Below, piece after piece: positions 33,601 to 44,129 of a DNA stretch of 64,000 bases. The notes under the pieces are model-generated. The model did not search any database and was not told where the DNA came from. It saw nothing but the letters and a program-made list of their open reading frames with translations. The translations under genes were made by a program, and so were the position numbers. Position 1 is the stretch's first letter. The number at the start of each line of letters is the position of its first letter. This DNA is from Actinomortierella ambigua. Its lineage: Eukaryota > Mortierellomycota > Mortierellomycetes > Mortierellales > Mortierellaceae. The DNA is taken from NCBI GenBank assembly GCA_016098155.1, contig JAAAJB010000012.1, positions 62,001-126,000 on the forward strand. The letters run 5' to 3'.

Positions 33601-36351
33601 TTACGACAGCAGCTTCGCACGAGCGCGAGCCTCACTCAATCGCTCCGGCTCCTCCTGCGTCGGATGCACGCCGTCGTTGCGTGCCGCCTTCACCGTGTAG
33701 TGTCTCAACAATGCATCGCGACGGACAAAAGGTCGATGACAAAAGTCGCACGGCCACGTCATCTCGTTGTGCTTGGAAATGTGATGGCGCTTCAAGTCGT
33801 GCACACGTCCAAACCGCTCGCCGGGGCACAGCTCGCATCGATATCCTCCACCTTCGGCCGCCAACTGGGCACGCGCCTTGGAAAGCGCTTGCAGTGTTGC
33901 ATCATCCGGCACCGCATGATGTGTCGTCGCCGACACCGGGCCGCCGCCAACTGTTGCTAGGCCACTACCGTTGCTGCTGCTGCTGCTGCTGTTGTTGTTG
34001 TTGTTGTTGCTGTTGCTGTTGACGTTGTTGTTGCTGTTGTTGCTGGTGCTACTGCCGTTGTTGCCTGTGCTACTTCCGACGCTTCCAAGACCACTTCCTG
34101 CTATGCTACCGTCCACGTTGCCAACACTACCGCTACCGATGGCACCGCTACTAGTACCACTGCCGCCACCCATTCCAACCCCTGCTGCTGCTGCTGCTGC
34201 TGCTACCGCCGCCGCCGCCGCTGCCGCCGCTCCTGTTCCTGCTCCTCCGCCATTCACTGCACTAACTGTCGGTGTGATCGGCATGGTCGACGCAGGCGTG
34301 ATGGCTGTCGCGGCCGATAATGTCGACACGGCCACCGCAGCGCTAGCCAGCGTCGACAGCGGCGACTCGGGCGGCACCTTGGCCTCATCCCAATTGACGC
34401 GCGACCTTTGCTTGCGCGGTGGATACACCTTCAGAGGCCTCTTTTCCGTCGGGGGAGCACCCTTGCGTACACGCGGCGCCTTGCCTGTTGTGGACGTGGA
34501 GGACGTGGACGAGGAGAGGTCACCAGCGGCCGCGGCTGATGATGACGAGGACGAAGAGGCTGCCGCCAATGTCGTTGTCGTCGTCGTGGCAAGTGCAGCT
34601 GAGGCTGCAGTCGCATCAAAGCTCTTGGACCGGGGCTTGGTGTCACCCGCTGTCGGCTTGAGGTTTGTGCTTGAAGTGGGGGGGCTATGGCTCGAATGTC
34701 GCTCTTGCTGCTGCTGGGACGGTGAGCCAGGTCGTTGAGGCGATGGCGAAGGCGACAGGAGTTGATCTTGTTCGCCCACAGCGTTTGGAACACCCACAGT
34801 AGGAATCAATGGCATTGTGACAAACGTAGTATCGGGTATGATGGTAGTAGTAGTTGCAGTGGTGGTGGTGGTGGTGGGGGCGGTTATAGGTGGTACTGGT
34901 AGGACAGTTGGTAAAGTGGTGCCCACCACAGCCGCTACCATGGCTGCTGCCGCCAATTCGGCTGCTGTCGACGAGATGGCTTGCTCGACTTTGATCGTAG
35001 AATCGAGTGCTGCTATATCGGCTGGTGTCCCGTCATTCATGGTAATATCGCCATCGGCGTCCACATGGATGTCGCCTCCAGGAAGTGGATGGTCCTTCAT
35101 AGAGAAGGCCGCCGCTGCTGCTACTGCTGCTGCTGCCGCTGCTACCGTTGCTTCTATGTCTTCGATTGACCGTGGTGGATCAGACACCAAGGATGAAGTC
35201 TGATGGCCGTTGGTTGTGGCGGTATGAGTGTTCCTATACTCGTCGGTGAGCTGGTCGAGCTCGTCGTTTACCCCTTGGGGGGCTGGTTGCGGGGGTTGGT
35301 GTTGTTGGTTTCTCACCTCAAGGCTCTCTTGTTTGATTTCAATTTCAGTGGCGCTGACGTCGACACTATCATTGGTGGCCCCCCTGAGATTTGGGTCGGA
35401 AGTAGAAGTGGTGGCACTGGTGGCGTCGCTCACCATCGGGTGGTCGTGGATGCCGCTCGCGGCGCTGAGGCTGGCGCTGCTCTCACTCTCAGAACTCATA
35501 CTGCTGAAGCTGCTGCTCAACCTGGAGATTGTGTTGGTGCTGCTAATGCGGCTGTGGGCTCGGCTATCGGCGGTCAGGCGATCGGAGGAAACCAATGACC
35601 TGTTGTCGTTGTGTTGGTATAAGGATGCGACTTGGTGGCGTGCAGAGCGGTCCTCGTTGTGGTCGCTGTCGTTGTTGTTGCTGTGCAAAGGTGGGGTGCT
35701 GGCCAGGATCCTGTCTATTGCAGTGCTGAATAGGTCAGAGGGTGCTGCAGTCTTTGCGTGTGAACTGGTGCTAGGCCGTCGGGCAAGGTAGGGGAACTGC
35801 ACGCGATGGTCAAGAGACTCGGGGGCGTGGGAGGCAGAGAAGGCGGACGTAAATTCAGGTGGGTGGATGCTTGCTGGGAGGTCAAAAGTGAGAAATGAGG
35901 TCTGCCTGGCAAGACGGGGGAAAGGGGCTGTGGAGGCGAGAAGCGACGACTGGAGAGAATGTTCGTGCAACAGCTTGGCAGTGGGAGTAGGAGAAGAAGA
36001 AGAAGAAGAAGAGGAAGAAGAAAAGAGAGCAGTGCTGGCGGTGCTACTGGGGGAGGAGGAAATGGTGTTCAGAGCTGAGAATGAAGAGAGGGGGGCGGCT
36101 GGGAAGAAGGAGAGCAGGTCTTCGTGCTGGTCTTGCTGGGGGGTGAGAGGGCGCTTCAATGGCAAGGGCGCTGGAGAGGTAGGCAAGGAATCAAAGGGCG
36201 ATCCAGACACGCCGTTGTCGTTGTCGTCAATGTCAGAGACAAAGGAGGGTGAGCAAGGGAGAGATGATGATGGTACGCGCTGCAATGGTGGCGAAGAATT
36301 CTCAGATTGGGGGCAAGACAGATTCAGTCGGGCCTTTTTTTGAGATGGCAT
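33601..36351 (-). CDS. Two-finger C2H2 zinc-finger protein with long low-complexity N-terminus
   Basis: Single-exon frame of 916 residues, start ATG at 36349-36351, stop TAA at 33601-33603. The first ~830 residues are Ser/Thr/Ala/Asn/Gly-rich with homopolymer runs. The two fingers lie at the extreme C-terminus: C839-x2-C842 with H856 and H861, and C868-x2-C871-x12-H884 with a distant H896, so the second finger has non-standard His spacing. The linker region holds HNEMTWP. DNA binding and transcriptional regulation are likely, target unknown. A basic KVYPPRKQRSRVNWDEAK segment near residue 645 could be a nuclear localisation signal. I cannot name an orthologue. It is the first of four minus-strand genes, 172 bases from the amidase stop. 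Confidence 0.85.
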   Translation of the reverse strand: MPSQKKARLNLSCPQSENSSPPLQRVPSSSLPCSPSFVSDIDDNDNGVSGSPFDSLPTSPAPLPLKRPLTPQQDQHEDLLSFFPAAPLSSFSALNTISSSPSSTASTALFSSSSSSSSSSPTPTAKLLHEHSLQSSLLASTAPFPRLARQTSFLTFDLPASIHPPEFTSAFSASHAPESLDHRVQFPYLARRPSTSSHAKTAAPSDLFSTAIDRILASTPPLHSNNNDSDHNEDRSARHQVASLYQHNDNRSLVSSDRLTADSRAHSRISSTNTISRLSSSFSSMSSESESSASLSAASGIHDHPMVSDATSATTSTSDPNLRGATNDSVDVSATEIEIKQESLEVRNQQHQPPQPAPQGVNDELDQLTDEYRNTHTATTNGHQTSSLVSDPPRSIEDIEATVAAAAAAVAAAAAFSMKDHPLPGGDIHVDADGDITMNDGTPADIAALDSTIKVEQAISSTAAELAAAAMVAAVVGTTLPTVLPVPPITAPTTTTTTATTTTIIPDTTFVTMPLIPTVGVPNAVGEQDQLLSPSPSPQRPGSPSQQQQERHSSHSPPTSSTNLKPTAGDTKPRSKSFDATAASAALATTTTTTLAAASSSSSSSAAAAGDLSSSTSSTSTTGKAPRVRKGAPPTEKRPLKVYPPRKQRSRVNWDEAKVPPESPLSTLASAAVAVSTLSAATAITPASTMPITPTVSAVNGGGAGTGAAAAAAAAVAAAAAAAGVGMGGGSGTSSGAIGSGSVGNVDGSIAGSGLGSVGSSTGNNGSSTSNNSNNNVNSNSNNNNNNSSSSSSNGSGLATVGGGPVSATTHHAVPDDATLQALSKARAQLAAEGGGYRCELCPGERFGRVHDLKRHHISKHNEMTWPCDFCHRPFVRRDALLRHYTVKAARNDGVHPTQEEPERLSEARARAKLLS

Positions 36352-36523
36352 TTTGGGTCAAACCAGACAGAGCGGAGAAATAGTGAGAGAGAGAGTGTGT
36401 GGAGAGAGACAGCGAGGAAAAGGGGGGCGAATTGACGCTTTATAAGTTTGTATCTCAGTTGACACTGTACTTCATAGCCTGCTCGTTGACGTTGACGCAA
36501 TTGGGTCGAGAGTAAACAAAGCT

Positions 36524-37942
36524 CTACAGTCGCCGATGCGACCATACAGGCATCTCAAGGCGAGTCTTTGCCAGCAGGCTGTGATCGATGATGGCAGTGG
36601 CAATCTCGGCCTCGTCGTCATTGTTGTCTTCTCCGCAATCGCGCTCGATTTTTTCGTCTTTCTGGCCAGAACACTCTGCAATGACCCTGCCCCAAGGATC
36701 CACGATCTGGAGTAGAGTTGGCAACGGAAGGATGGGCGAAACATGTGTGAGAGTGTGCGTGTGAATAAGTGAGTGAGTGAGGTTCAGATCGGTTGCGTGG
36801 CTAGACCTACAACCATTTGATCAGTCAATCAATGGGCCACTCCATCAGCTAGTTGAGACAACATACCATGGCATGGCCATAACTCGAGCGCTTCTCCGTG
36901 TGCTTGCCCACTTGTGCAGCAGCAATGACATATGACTGTGTCTCGATTGCACGGCTACGCAAGAGGACCTCTTTTTTTTTTTTTTTTTTTTTTTGCCGTT
37001 GATGAATGAGAGCAGATGTTAGAGAGGGAGGTTGTTCCAACAAATCACCATCAAAAACACAAAAACTTACCCCAATGTGCTTGGCCTGTCAAGGGCGTGA
37101 ATGCCGAGGGATAGGTCAGGATCTCGGCACCCTTAGACCGCAAGTTCGCTGCCAGCTCAGGGAAACGCAGATCGTAGCAGATGGCCAAGCCAACTTGTCC
37201 AATAGGAGTCCTGATCGGATGAACGACCTGATCCCCAGGGACGGTCGTATCACTCTCCATCAAACGAGGTCCGTTGGCAATATTCTATATTTGGTAATCA
37301 ATGACCAACAAAAATACACGGTATGATGAACATCAATATCAGACACAAACCTGCGGTCAAGTGAGTGCGCAAAGAGTCCTTACCACGTCAAAGAGGTGAA
37401 TCTTGCGATACTTTTCTACAATGGATCCCTCGCTGTCGATCACCACGTGGGTGTTGTATAATTTGCCTGGGGTGGTGCTCTATTGAGAATGGTGAGACTG
37501 ACAGTACCGAGCGACTCGACAAGTTCATATTGCCTCGAGGCCACAGCGCTGGCATACCTTTTCATGGATTCCTACGGATACCCAGAGGCCTAGATGGCCA
37601 GCTTCGCGGCGAATGCCATTCAAGAACACACCACCATCTTCCCCTTCCAGGGAAGCGGCGAGCGTAAGCGCCTCTTGTGGAGTATTGCCGATAAAGTCGC
37701 TGGCCTCACTAAAGAATATCATCTGGATGCCCACACGACGTGACAATTGAGAGACCATAACGATATCTTCACTGTTAGCTAGCCAGTACCCAATGATGGA
37801 AAGCGGTCGGAGATGGATGATCAATCTGAGGCTCCCTAACCTTGGAAGCCTTGTTAGCAGCCTGGCGCATAAGTCTGGTACAGGTCGCGAGGTTGGAGGC
37901 CACCGAAGTCGAGCCTCGGAATTGAGCAACACAAACTTGCAT
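36524..37942 (-). CDS. NIT1-type carbon-nitrogen hydrolase (deaminated glutathione amidase), six exons
   Basis: 287 residues assembled from exons 37942-37841, 37722-37558, 37479-37384, 37284-37071, 36970-36867 and 36706-36524; all phases agree and the result aligns without gaps to the NIT1/Nit2 family as I remember it. These enzymes hydrolyse deaminated glutathione, a repair product of transaminase side reactions. The catalytic triad is complete: E40 (FFSEASDF), K115 ([10 protein letters not shown]) and C157 ([10 protein letters not shown]). The usual PEA around the Glu is SEA here. The region [20 protein letters not shown] is typical of NIT1 rather than omega-amidase. Donor GTTAGG of intron 1 is weak. 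The acceptor of intron 4 directly follows a run of 23 A. The start ATG begins MQVCVAQF, the usual family N-terminus, without a targeting peptide. Confidence 0.9.
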
Positions 37943-38088
37943 GGTGAACCAAGGAATGAATGCAATGAATGAAAAAGAGTTTCAATTCTGCTTTTCAATA
38001 GGACACACGTTTTGTTCCTGGGCAAAACAGGGGGAGGGGAGGAGCAGCAGGAGAAGATTGATGTTGCACAGACAATGACTTTATAATC

Positions 38089-39842
38089 TCAAAAGTACTT
38101 TGACTTTGCGCTATCCTTTTCTATCTTTTGGCGTTTATGGGCTACCACAGTAGATCGTCTGGGGCGTGAGAGCAAGGTAGCAGACTCGACTAGGACCTCC
38201 TCCGTCTTGATCTCAACCTTGGCTGCCACTCGTTTGCTGCGTCTGCCCTTGTTGTCAACATCCGTCTGTTCTGGCGATGCCTCTTTGCTCACCTGCTCAA
38301 TCGACTGGACAGTCTCTTCGCTCTTCACCTTCACAGTCTTCACCTTCTTAACAGACGCAACTTTGGTAGTAACGGAAGAGGTAGCAACGGTGGTCATGGT
38401 AGTGATGGTTGTCGCGCCATCCTTCTCATGATCATTCTCACGTCCTTGCATCGATCTCAGATCCGCTGCAAAAAGCACCGAGTGCGCCCATCCAGAGTAT
38501 TGGCCAAAGAGGTCGTTAAAAAGATCGCCCACAGCCTTGTAGATCGACGGCGTCATGGACTTTGGAATCTTGTTGCCTGTCCGGAAGTGGTAATCCCGAA
38601 TAGCAATCTGCCAAACGTGAGTATCGACGGGGATAGCCTCGTTTTTGTCCAGCGACATTAGACACTAAGAGTTGCGTATGAGGCGTATTAATACGATGTA
38701 ATGTCATATCCCGCGCATTTTTTTTAAAAACCATGAAGGGTGTGGAAAGGGTACAAAAAAAATAAAATAAAATAAAATAAAAAAAGGAGTATCCTACCAC
38801 GCAATCTGCCACTTTCGGTCCTACGCCTTGCAGGCTTGTTAGGGCCTCGCGGGCTTCCTCATGCGAAACGGAGCGAAGGCCATATAGCCAGCCGAGCCCA
38901 TCATCCATCTGCTGGATCATGTCGGCCGTTTTGGCAATATACTTGGCACGATAGCCGAATCCAAGGTCTCGCAGACGAGACTCTACGCCATCTTGAGCCA
39001 GAGAGGTCAAGTCTGGGAACGCATAGAACGTTTCAGGGATATGAGCAAGGTCACCCACTCGCTCTTCTGAGGGGATAGAAACGGCCTTTCCATATTCTTG
39101 TGAAAGCTTGAGTGCCTGCAAGCCATAGAACGAAAAAAGAATAAGGGCCATTATTGTGTTAATGATGTACAAAACAAAGGAGGACCAGCAAGAAAGCGAA
39201 CAGAGTGGCCTTTTTTTTTCATACCATCTGGCTGATCCGAGAGATGTTGTTGTTGGAGCTGCAGATGAAGCAAATGAGGTTCTCGACCGGGTCTTGTCGC
39301 AAAATGCGAATGCCCGGGTAGAAGGGGGCCTTTTTCCGAAAGTGAGAGTCCTTTTCGGACCACTTCAGGTACAACTTCGTCAGAGGGACCTGCAGCTGAA
39401 AGTAGTCCTTGAGAAACGCTTCGTCGTCTGCAATCGGCTGCCCAAACGTCCTGGAAGCGCCTTTCGACTTTGTGCTGGAAGCCTTCTGCGCATTTGCCCA
39501 TCTCAAAGTTTTGTAGCGGATACCATCGTTGATCTGTTGCAGAAGAAACACTCTATCGCCTATGGCACAGGACCATATCGGATGCTTCAGAGCGCCATGG
39601 CTATCTTTCTCTGTTCTTTGCCATCGAAAGGACTGTCCGCATTTGAGGGTGGACGAGAGATCCAACTCGGAGAATGGTACAACGAGTGTCTTCCAGGGTG
39701 AGAAACTGCTGGGGGCCATAGTGAAAGATGCGGTTGTCGAGATTCTCGTTCGTTGGGCGCTTCTTTGAAGCGTCGTCCTTGGTCCTGCTGCGAGTGTTGT
39801 CAGTTGACGGAGTGTGGTGGCAGAGAAGGTTGTCCACAACAT
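38089..39842 (-). CDS. OGG1: 8-oxoguanine DNA glycosylase/AP lyase OGG1
   Basis: 503 residues from exons 39842-39225, 39115-38798 and 38664-38089. Removes 8-oxoguanine from DNA in base excision repair. The N-terminal OGG domain holds KCGQSFRWQ. The helix-hairpin-helix GPD part contains LQGVGPKVADC with catalytic Lys K307 and, 19 residues on, D326 in IPVDTHVW, the same spacing as human K249/D268. The first 41 residues are basic and Ser/Thr-rich like a mitochondrial presequence. A second ATG (M42, at 39717-39719) begins MAPSSFSPWK right at the catalytic fold, so dual mitochondrial/nuclear targeting is possible. The C-terminus has an acidic/basic tail with KGRRSKRVAAK and RPRRSTVVAHKRQK, likely nuclear signals. 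Donors are GTATGA and GTAGGA, both weak. Confidence 0.94.
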
Positions 39843-40049
39843 GGCAAGTCATGTCAGTTTTGGTTCTCCCGGGTGGCTTCGCTGAGTTGCGCAAAAGAAC
39901 TTTGGGACCCTGTCAACCCTGAAAGGGGGAAAAGGTGATAGCGAAGAGTAAATCTATAAATCTCTGATGCATGTAATCGGCAAGAGCATTGAATGAGGGA
40001 AACGCTGCCATTACCTCTTCCTTGATGGTGCATGTGTTGAGATAAGAAT

Positions 40050-41761
40050 TTATTCCTCTATTGCCTGAGTGGTGAGGTCTGTAGGCAGTGCAGCAGTCAG
40101 CTCCCCTCCACTTGGTCCGTCCTGCGAGCTTTGAGTGTTTTCGTCCCTTGTGTCCTGCTCTGCAGCCTGTGCTTTCATTGGATCTGAGGGTGTTTCAGCC
40201 ACGCTCGGTGTAGGCAATGGAGAGAGCCCGAGCTTCTCTCGTTCCATCTCAGCGCAGACAGCTGACCAGCGTCGATATCCGTCCAGCTTCTCGATCATCT
40301 TTTGTAGCAGCGGGTCAGAGAATCCAAAGAACAGTGGTCCGCTGATGCGTGTTCCTTTCGAATGGCTTGCCAGACATGCCTTGGTCCATGGTTGAGTAGG
40401 ACTTGGTCCTCGGAAGGTCTGTCCATTATGCATGTTTCGAACGATGAATTCTGGGCCACTGTCTGTTGCTTGGATCTCCATCGCGAACGTGCTGCCAAAA
40501 TACTGCTTTTCGGCCTTGAAGCCAACAGGATATGGGTGCTTGTAAAGGCTCTATTTTGTGATTGTCAAATCCAGAACCAAGTGTTAGTATTCAAGATATC
40601 ACCGAATAGCAAGTGTAGCAAATGAATTATATTCCTCTTGTCCAATGGGTGGTAACCTACTCCATTGCCACTCCAGTAGCTTAGCTTGTTCGTAGTGCCG
40701 TCATAGATTTTCCCCATCTCCCAGATGGTCGTTGCAATACTCCCTATTGTCACAAACATTAAAATCGTTGACAATAAGCCCTCTATTTTCCAGCTTCGCA
40801 GGATCACGCATGTACTTGTGAAATAGAGGAGCTTACGAAGTGTCAGTGGTGCGCTAATGTTGTCTGGAAGCTCGAGCTCGATCATGAATCCTGTGAGCTG
40901 TTTTCGTCCTCTCCATGCACTCCTTGCAACCAGCTTTTGTTCCGACGGTAGAGCGTCCTGAACTCCCTGGTTTCGTGTCCTCCACTGCTTTTCCTCATAT
41001 CCCTTCCTCTTCCTCAACTTCTTGCTCTTTTTTGTGCCATTGTCACTATCATCTGTCAACTCCTCTTCGTCATCTGTATCCGATTGGACCCCTTTTGTTT
41101 CGGGCGCCTTGAAGCCTCGTAACCGCATGGACTGGCGCAATTGAACAGGCTGGGCGTCCTTCAAAAGCTTCATCTTGGTCGAGGATCCAGTGTAACGACG
41201 CGATCCTGGTTTGCCGTCCACGCCATGATCTTCTTCCTGCCCTACAAACTCATCGTCTGAGGCCGCCTCTGCCTGTCGTCTACGATGACTACGGTGTCTG
41301 TGTCCATGTGCCGAGGCTGCCGGTGGTCGCTGCATGGATGCTCCTGAGTGGAACGGCGTCATACCGGTAATCCCGAGTCCGCCATCAAGCCCAAGCTCAG
41401 CAAGGATTCGCTGATTCTCAAGGATGTTGCGCTGTCGTTGTACTTCATAATCCAGCTCCTCTTCCTCTTCTTCGTCCTTCGCCTCTTGATCTTGCTTCTG
41501 CTCTCCATTGCTGCTGGATGCTGCTACGGGTTCATCCTTGACATCTTGCTTGAGCCTCTTGGACACCGCGTCGCCTTCGTCCGCCCCTTGGTTGCCGCTG
41601 GTTTCTTCGTCGTCCTCTTTGTATGACAGTGTTCGTTTCAAGGCTGGTGCCAACGAACTGCCCCGTTCGTGAGAATCAGGTACCGACGGAGTAATGTCGC
41701 TACGCGCCATGGAATCCACCACTTCCACGCCTGCACCAGATTCGGTTATTGGTTGAGTCAT
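40050..41761 (-). CDS. FYRN/FYRC-domain nuclear protein (TBRG1-like)
   Basis: 502 residues from exons 41761-40837, 40743-40661 and 40550-40050. The first 300 residues are charged and disordered, with an acidic run and basic segments (KKSKKLRKRKG). Residues about 308-400 form the FYR module: MGKIYDG, then KHPYPVGFKAEKQYFG, EIQATDSGPEFIV and SPTQPWTKAC. The module is found in TBRG1 and in chromatin regulators such as KMT2-type methyltransferases. No SET, JmjC or PHD domain accompanies it, so the TBRG1-like stand-alone type is the best match. A chromatin or transcription role is inferred. The start ATG is at 41759-41761. It shares a 254-base divergent promoter with the first C2 gene. The second exon is only 83 bases. 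Confidence 0.82.
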
Positions 41762-42015
41762 GGTGAAAACTGGTCAAGGACGACAAGATGCATGGGAATC
41801 ACAATGATCTGATTGCTCGAAAGGGGACAAAGCGCGATTCAGTTTGTGCGAGTGAAGCTTAAGGGTAATCCAGGGACAAGATCAAAAAGGTACAGCGGGC
41901 TGTATGTCGATCGCGCACATCTTTTTCCAGATTTCTCCCCCTTTGCTACTCCTCACTCTCTTCCTCGATACCTTCTTTAGACACATACGCTCTTCAGTTT
42001 CTCTTCCTCACATAC
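41762..42015. promoter_or_regulatory. Shared divergent promoter, FYR protein / C2 protein 1
   Basis: Only 254 bases separate two start codons on opposite strands. The right half is CT-rich on the plus strand (41925-41990), consistent with the leader of the C2 gene. No specific factor site identified. Confidence 0.6.
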
Positions 42016-42642
42016 ATGGCTGACAACACGCACAAAGCCCTGGACGTCACCGTCCATCGAGCTCAGGATCTCGACAATGTGGAAAAGCATGGCAGGCAAG
42101 ACCCCTATGTCCGTCTGTTCCTCGGTCTCCATGATCCCGACAAGTGCACTGTCACAACCTACAAGAAGAATGCAGGCGAGCTTCCTGTGTGGGAAGAGAG
42201 GCTCACCCTGGAGCACCTCAAGGAGGAGACCCACATTCTCTACGTCGAGATCATGGACCATGAGAAGGTGACCGACCGTATCATCGCCTTTACGGCCATT
42301 CCTCTATCCCAGGTGCGCGAGTGGACCAGCAATAGCTTCACTGGCAACTTTGACGTCTACAACCGCGAATGCGAGACACGCGGTACGATTAGCTTGACCC
42401 TGTGTATCCGCGACCGGGACGAGCCTGCACACACGCACACCTTGGACAGCACATCCAGGCCCCACAAGGGTAGGACGACACTTATTCCCGAACATAAGAA
42501 GCGCATCGGAAACCTCGCGGGCAAGACGCATGTGTCGCACCCCATTGCCGCTGCGGCAAATGAGGCTGTCATCGATTTGGCAGCAAAGGTCATCGCTCAT
42601 TCCAGGTCGCGCACGGAGCCGGCGAGTGTTCGAGAGATTTAG
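42016..42642 (+). CDS. Small single C2-domain protein 1 of a tandem trio
   Basis: Intronless, 208 residues, no signal peptide. Residues 8-130 are a C2 domain: LDVTVHRAQDLDNVEKHG, QDPYVRLFL and loop 3 MDHEKVTD, in which the middle Asp of the usual D-x-D is Glu. C2 domains bind membranes, often with Ca2+; several acidic ligands remain, so weak Ca2+ binding is possible. The C-terminal 75 residues are charged and end in SVREI. It shares this end and overall layout with C2 protein 2 (44130) and the C2 core with C2 protein 3 (45975), so the three look like tandem duplicates. A CT-rich leader precedes the ATG. Cellular role unknown. Confidence 0.88.
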   Translation: MADNTHKALDVTVHRAQDLDNVEKHGRQDPYVRLFLGLHDPDKCTVTTYKKNAGELPVWEERLTLEHLKEETHILYVEIMDHEKVTDRIIAFTAIPLSQVREWTSNSFTGNFDVYNRECETRGTISLTLCIRDRDEPAHTHTLDSTSRPHKGRTTLIPEHKKRIGNLAGKTHVSHPIAAAANEAVIDLAAKVIAHSRSRTEPASVREI

Positions 42643-44129
42643 TCCCCTTTTTTTTGTTCGATACTTGGTCATGTTCCTCTTCTCTGCTCCCTTTTGAGAG
42701 GTAATGGCATGAACAAACACATAAAAGTGGGATTGCCCCAAGAAATAAAAAAAAAGTAGATGCCTTCTTTTCCAGCAGGACTATACTTTTTCCCAAGGTG
42801 TGGCTCTCCGACGGTGTGCACCCCCTCCCTCTTCCTCACCTGCGCATGAACAGGGGGCTTCATTGTCGTTACTGCCGATCAGCTCACTTTAGCGTCTTAT
42901 CCACTCTCCGCGCCACACATCTTGTGCTCTCAATCTCAAAGAGGTCACTCCCGTGGGATTGTCCGCGACTAAAAAGGGTAGTTGGTAAGCACATGTACAA
43001 GGTGTACGCCGAAAGCGAACATCTTGCGAAAAAGAAAGTTGGTGGCGCACATACCTCTTGTTAGAAGTTGAGGACACAAGAGCTTAAATTGTAGGGGGCA
43101 AACACAGGCGTCTAGGGCTGGTGGTACCGACATTCAGGTTTGCTCTTTCATGGACATTACACAGCATCATAGAAGCACAGGGTAGGAGAGGGGGTGGTGG
43201 TCATTTCCTTGTTGGAAGCAGCGACGGATAGGATTCAAATAACTTCATGTGGACCATGACGCCCTTCCCTCCTTACGGTCAACCACATTCTTCTTCTTTA
43301 GCATGGTGCGTCGTCGAGTATTTTGTAATGGAAAGATCACAGACACCTCTGCGCAATGTTGTGACGAGCGAGGGTAGGGGGGAGCACTTTCTGACCAACC
43401 TCCTTGCTTCAAGTTTTGATGCAGGAGGTCTTTCAGCCCAATACTAGATACGAATAACACGAGCGTTGGCAGTAGTAGTCGATTGGTGGAGAGCATGCGG
43501 TGAAGATGATGGGGCCAGGATTGTCGATGGTGGGTTTGCTTGAAAGTGTAAGGCGATATTTTGTTTCCTTGCATGGGAAGCTTGACAGCAAGGCGCAGAG
43601 ATAGCAAACAATGGCCTCTCGGGTTCGCTCTGGAGAGCATTTCCTTGCCGCTTCCTTTCACCGCTTACATGATTCTCCATGAACCCAATGTCCGACAGGG
43701 GTACTTTTGATATTATTGTCAACATATTGGTTGGCTTTTTTGACGTTGTAGATAGCACAGCGACAAAAAAGAGGACCTCTACGCTGTAAGACAAACCTGT
43801 TAGCCGCATAGACCCCCCCCCCATTGCACTATGCATGATGCCTTTGAGCACATTGCATCGTCACCCTCGTCTTCACACTCCACACATACCAAGCATGCAG
43901 CTGGAGAGGTCAAGCCTCTGAGTCGTAGATTGTGATACAGAAGGTATGAGAGCACCAAAAATAACACCCCCTCCCTCTTTCCCTCTCTTTCTTTTTCTCT
44001 CTTCATTCATACCCACACCCTCTTGGTCTCCCTTTTCCTTCCGGTTATCCCAACAGCCATAAGATCAATACAGCCAGGAAATCAACAACGACAACAACTA
44101 AAAAACCCCAACCCCACCCCCAACCAGCC
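42643..44129. other. Intergenic region between C2 genes 1 and 2
   Basis: No additional C2 copy or fragment was recognised. The last ~170 bases are CT- and CA-rich and lead into the next ATG. Frames in between are short and have no family resemblance. Confidence 0.55.

Noticed and set aside
37723..37840. Alternative acceptor GAAG or AACAG in amidase intron 1
   Set aside because: Both give the wrong phase for the fixed donor; the CAG before MIFFSEAS restores a gap-free family alignment.
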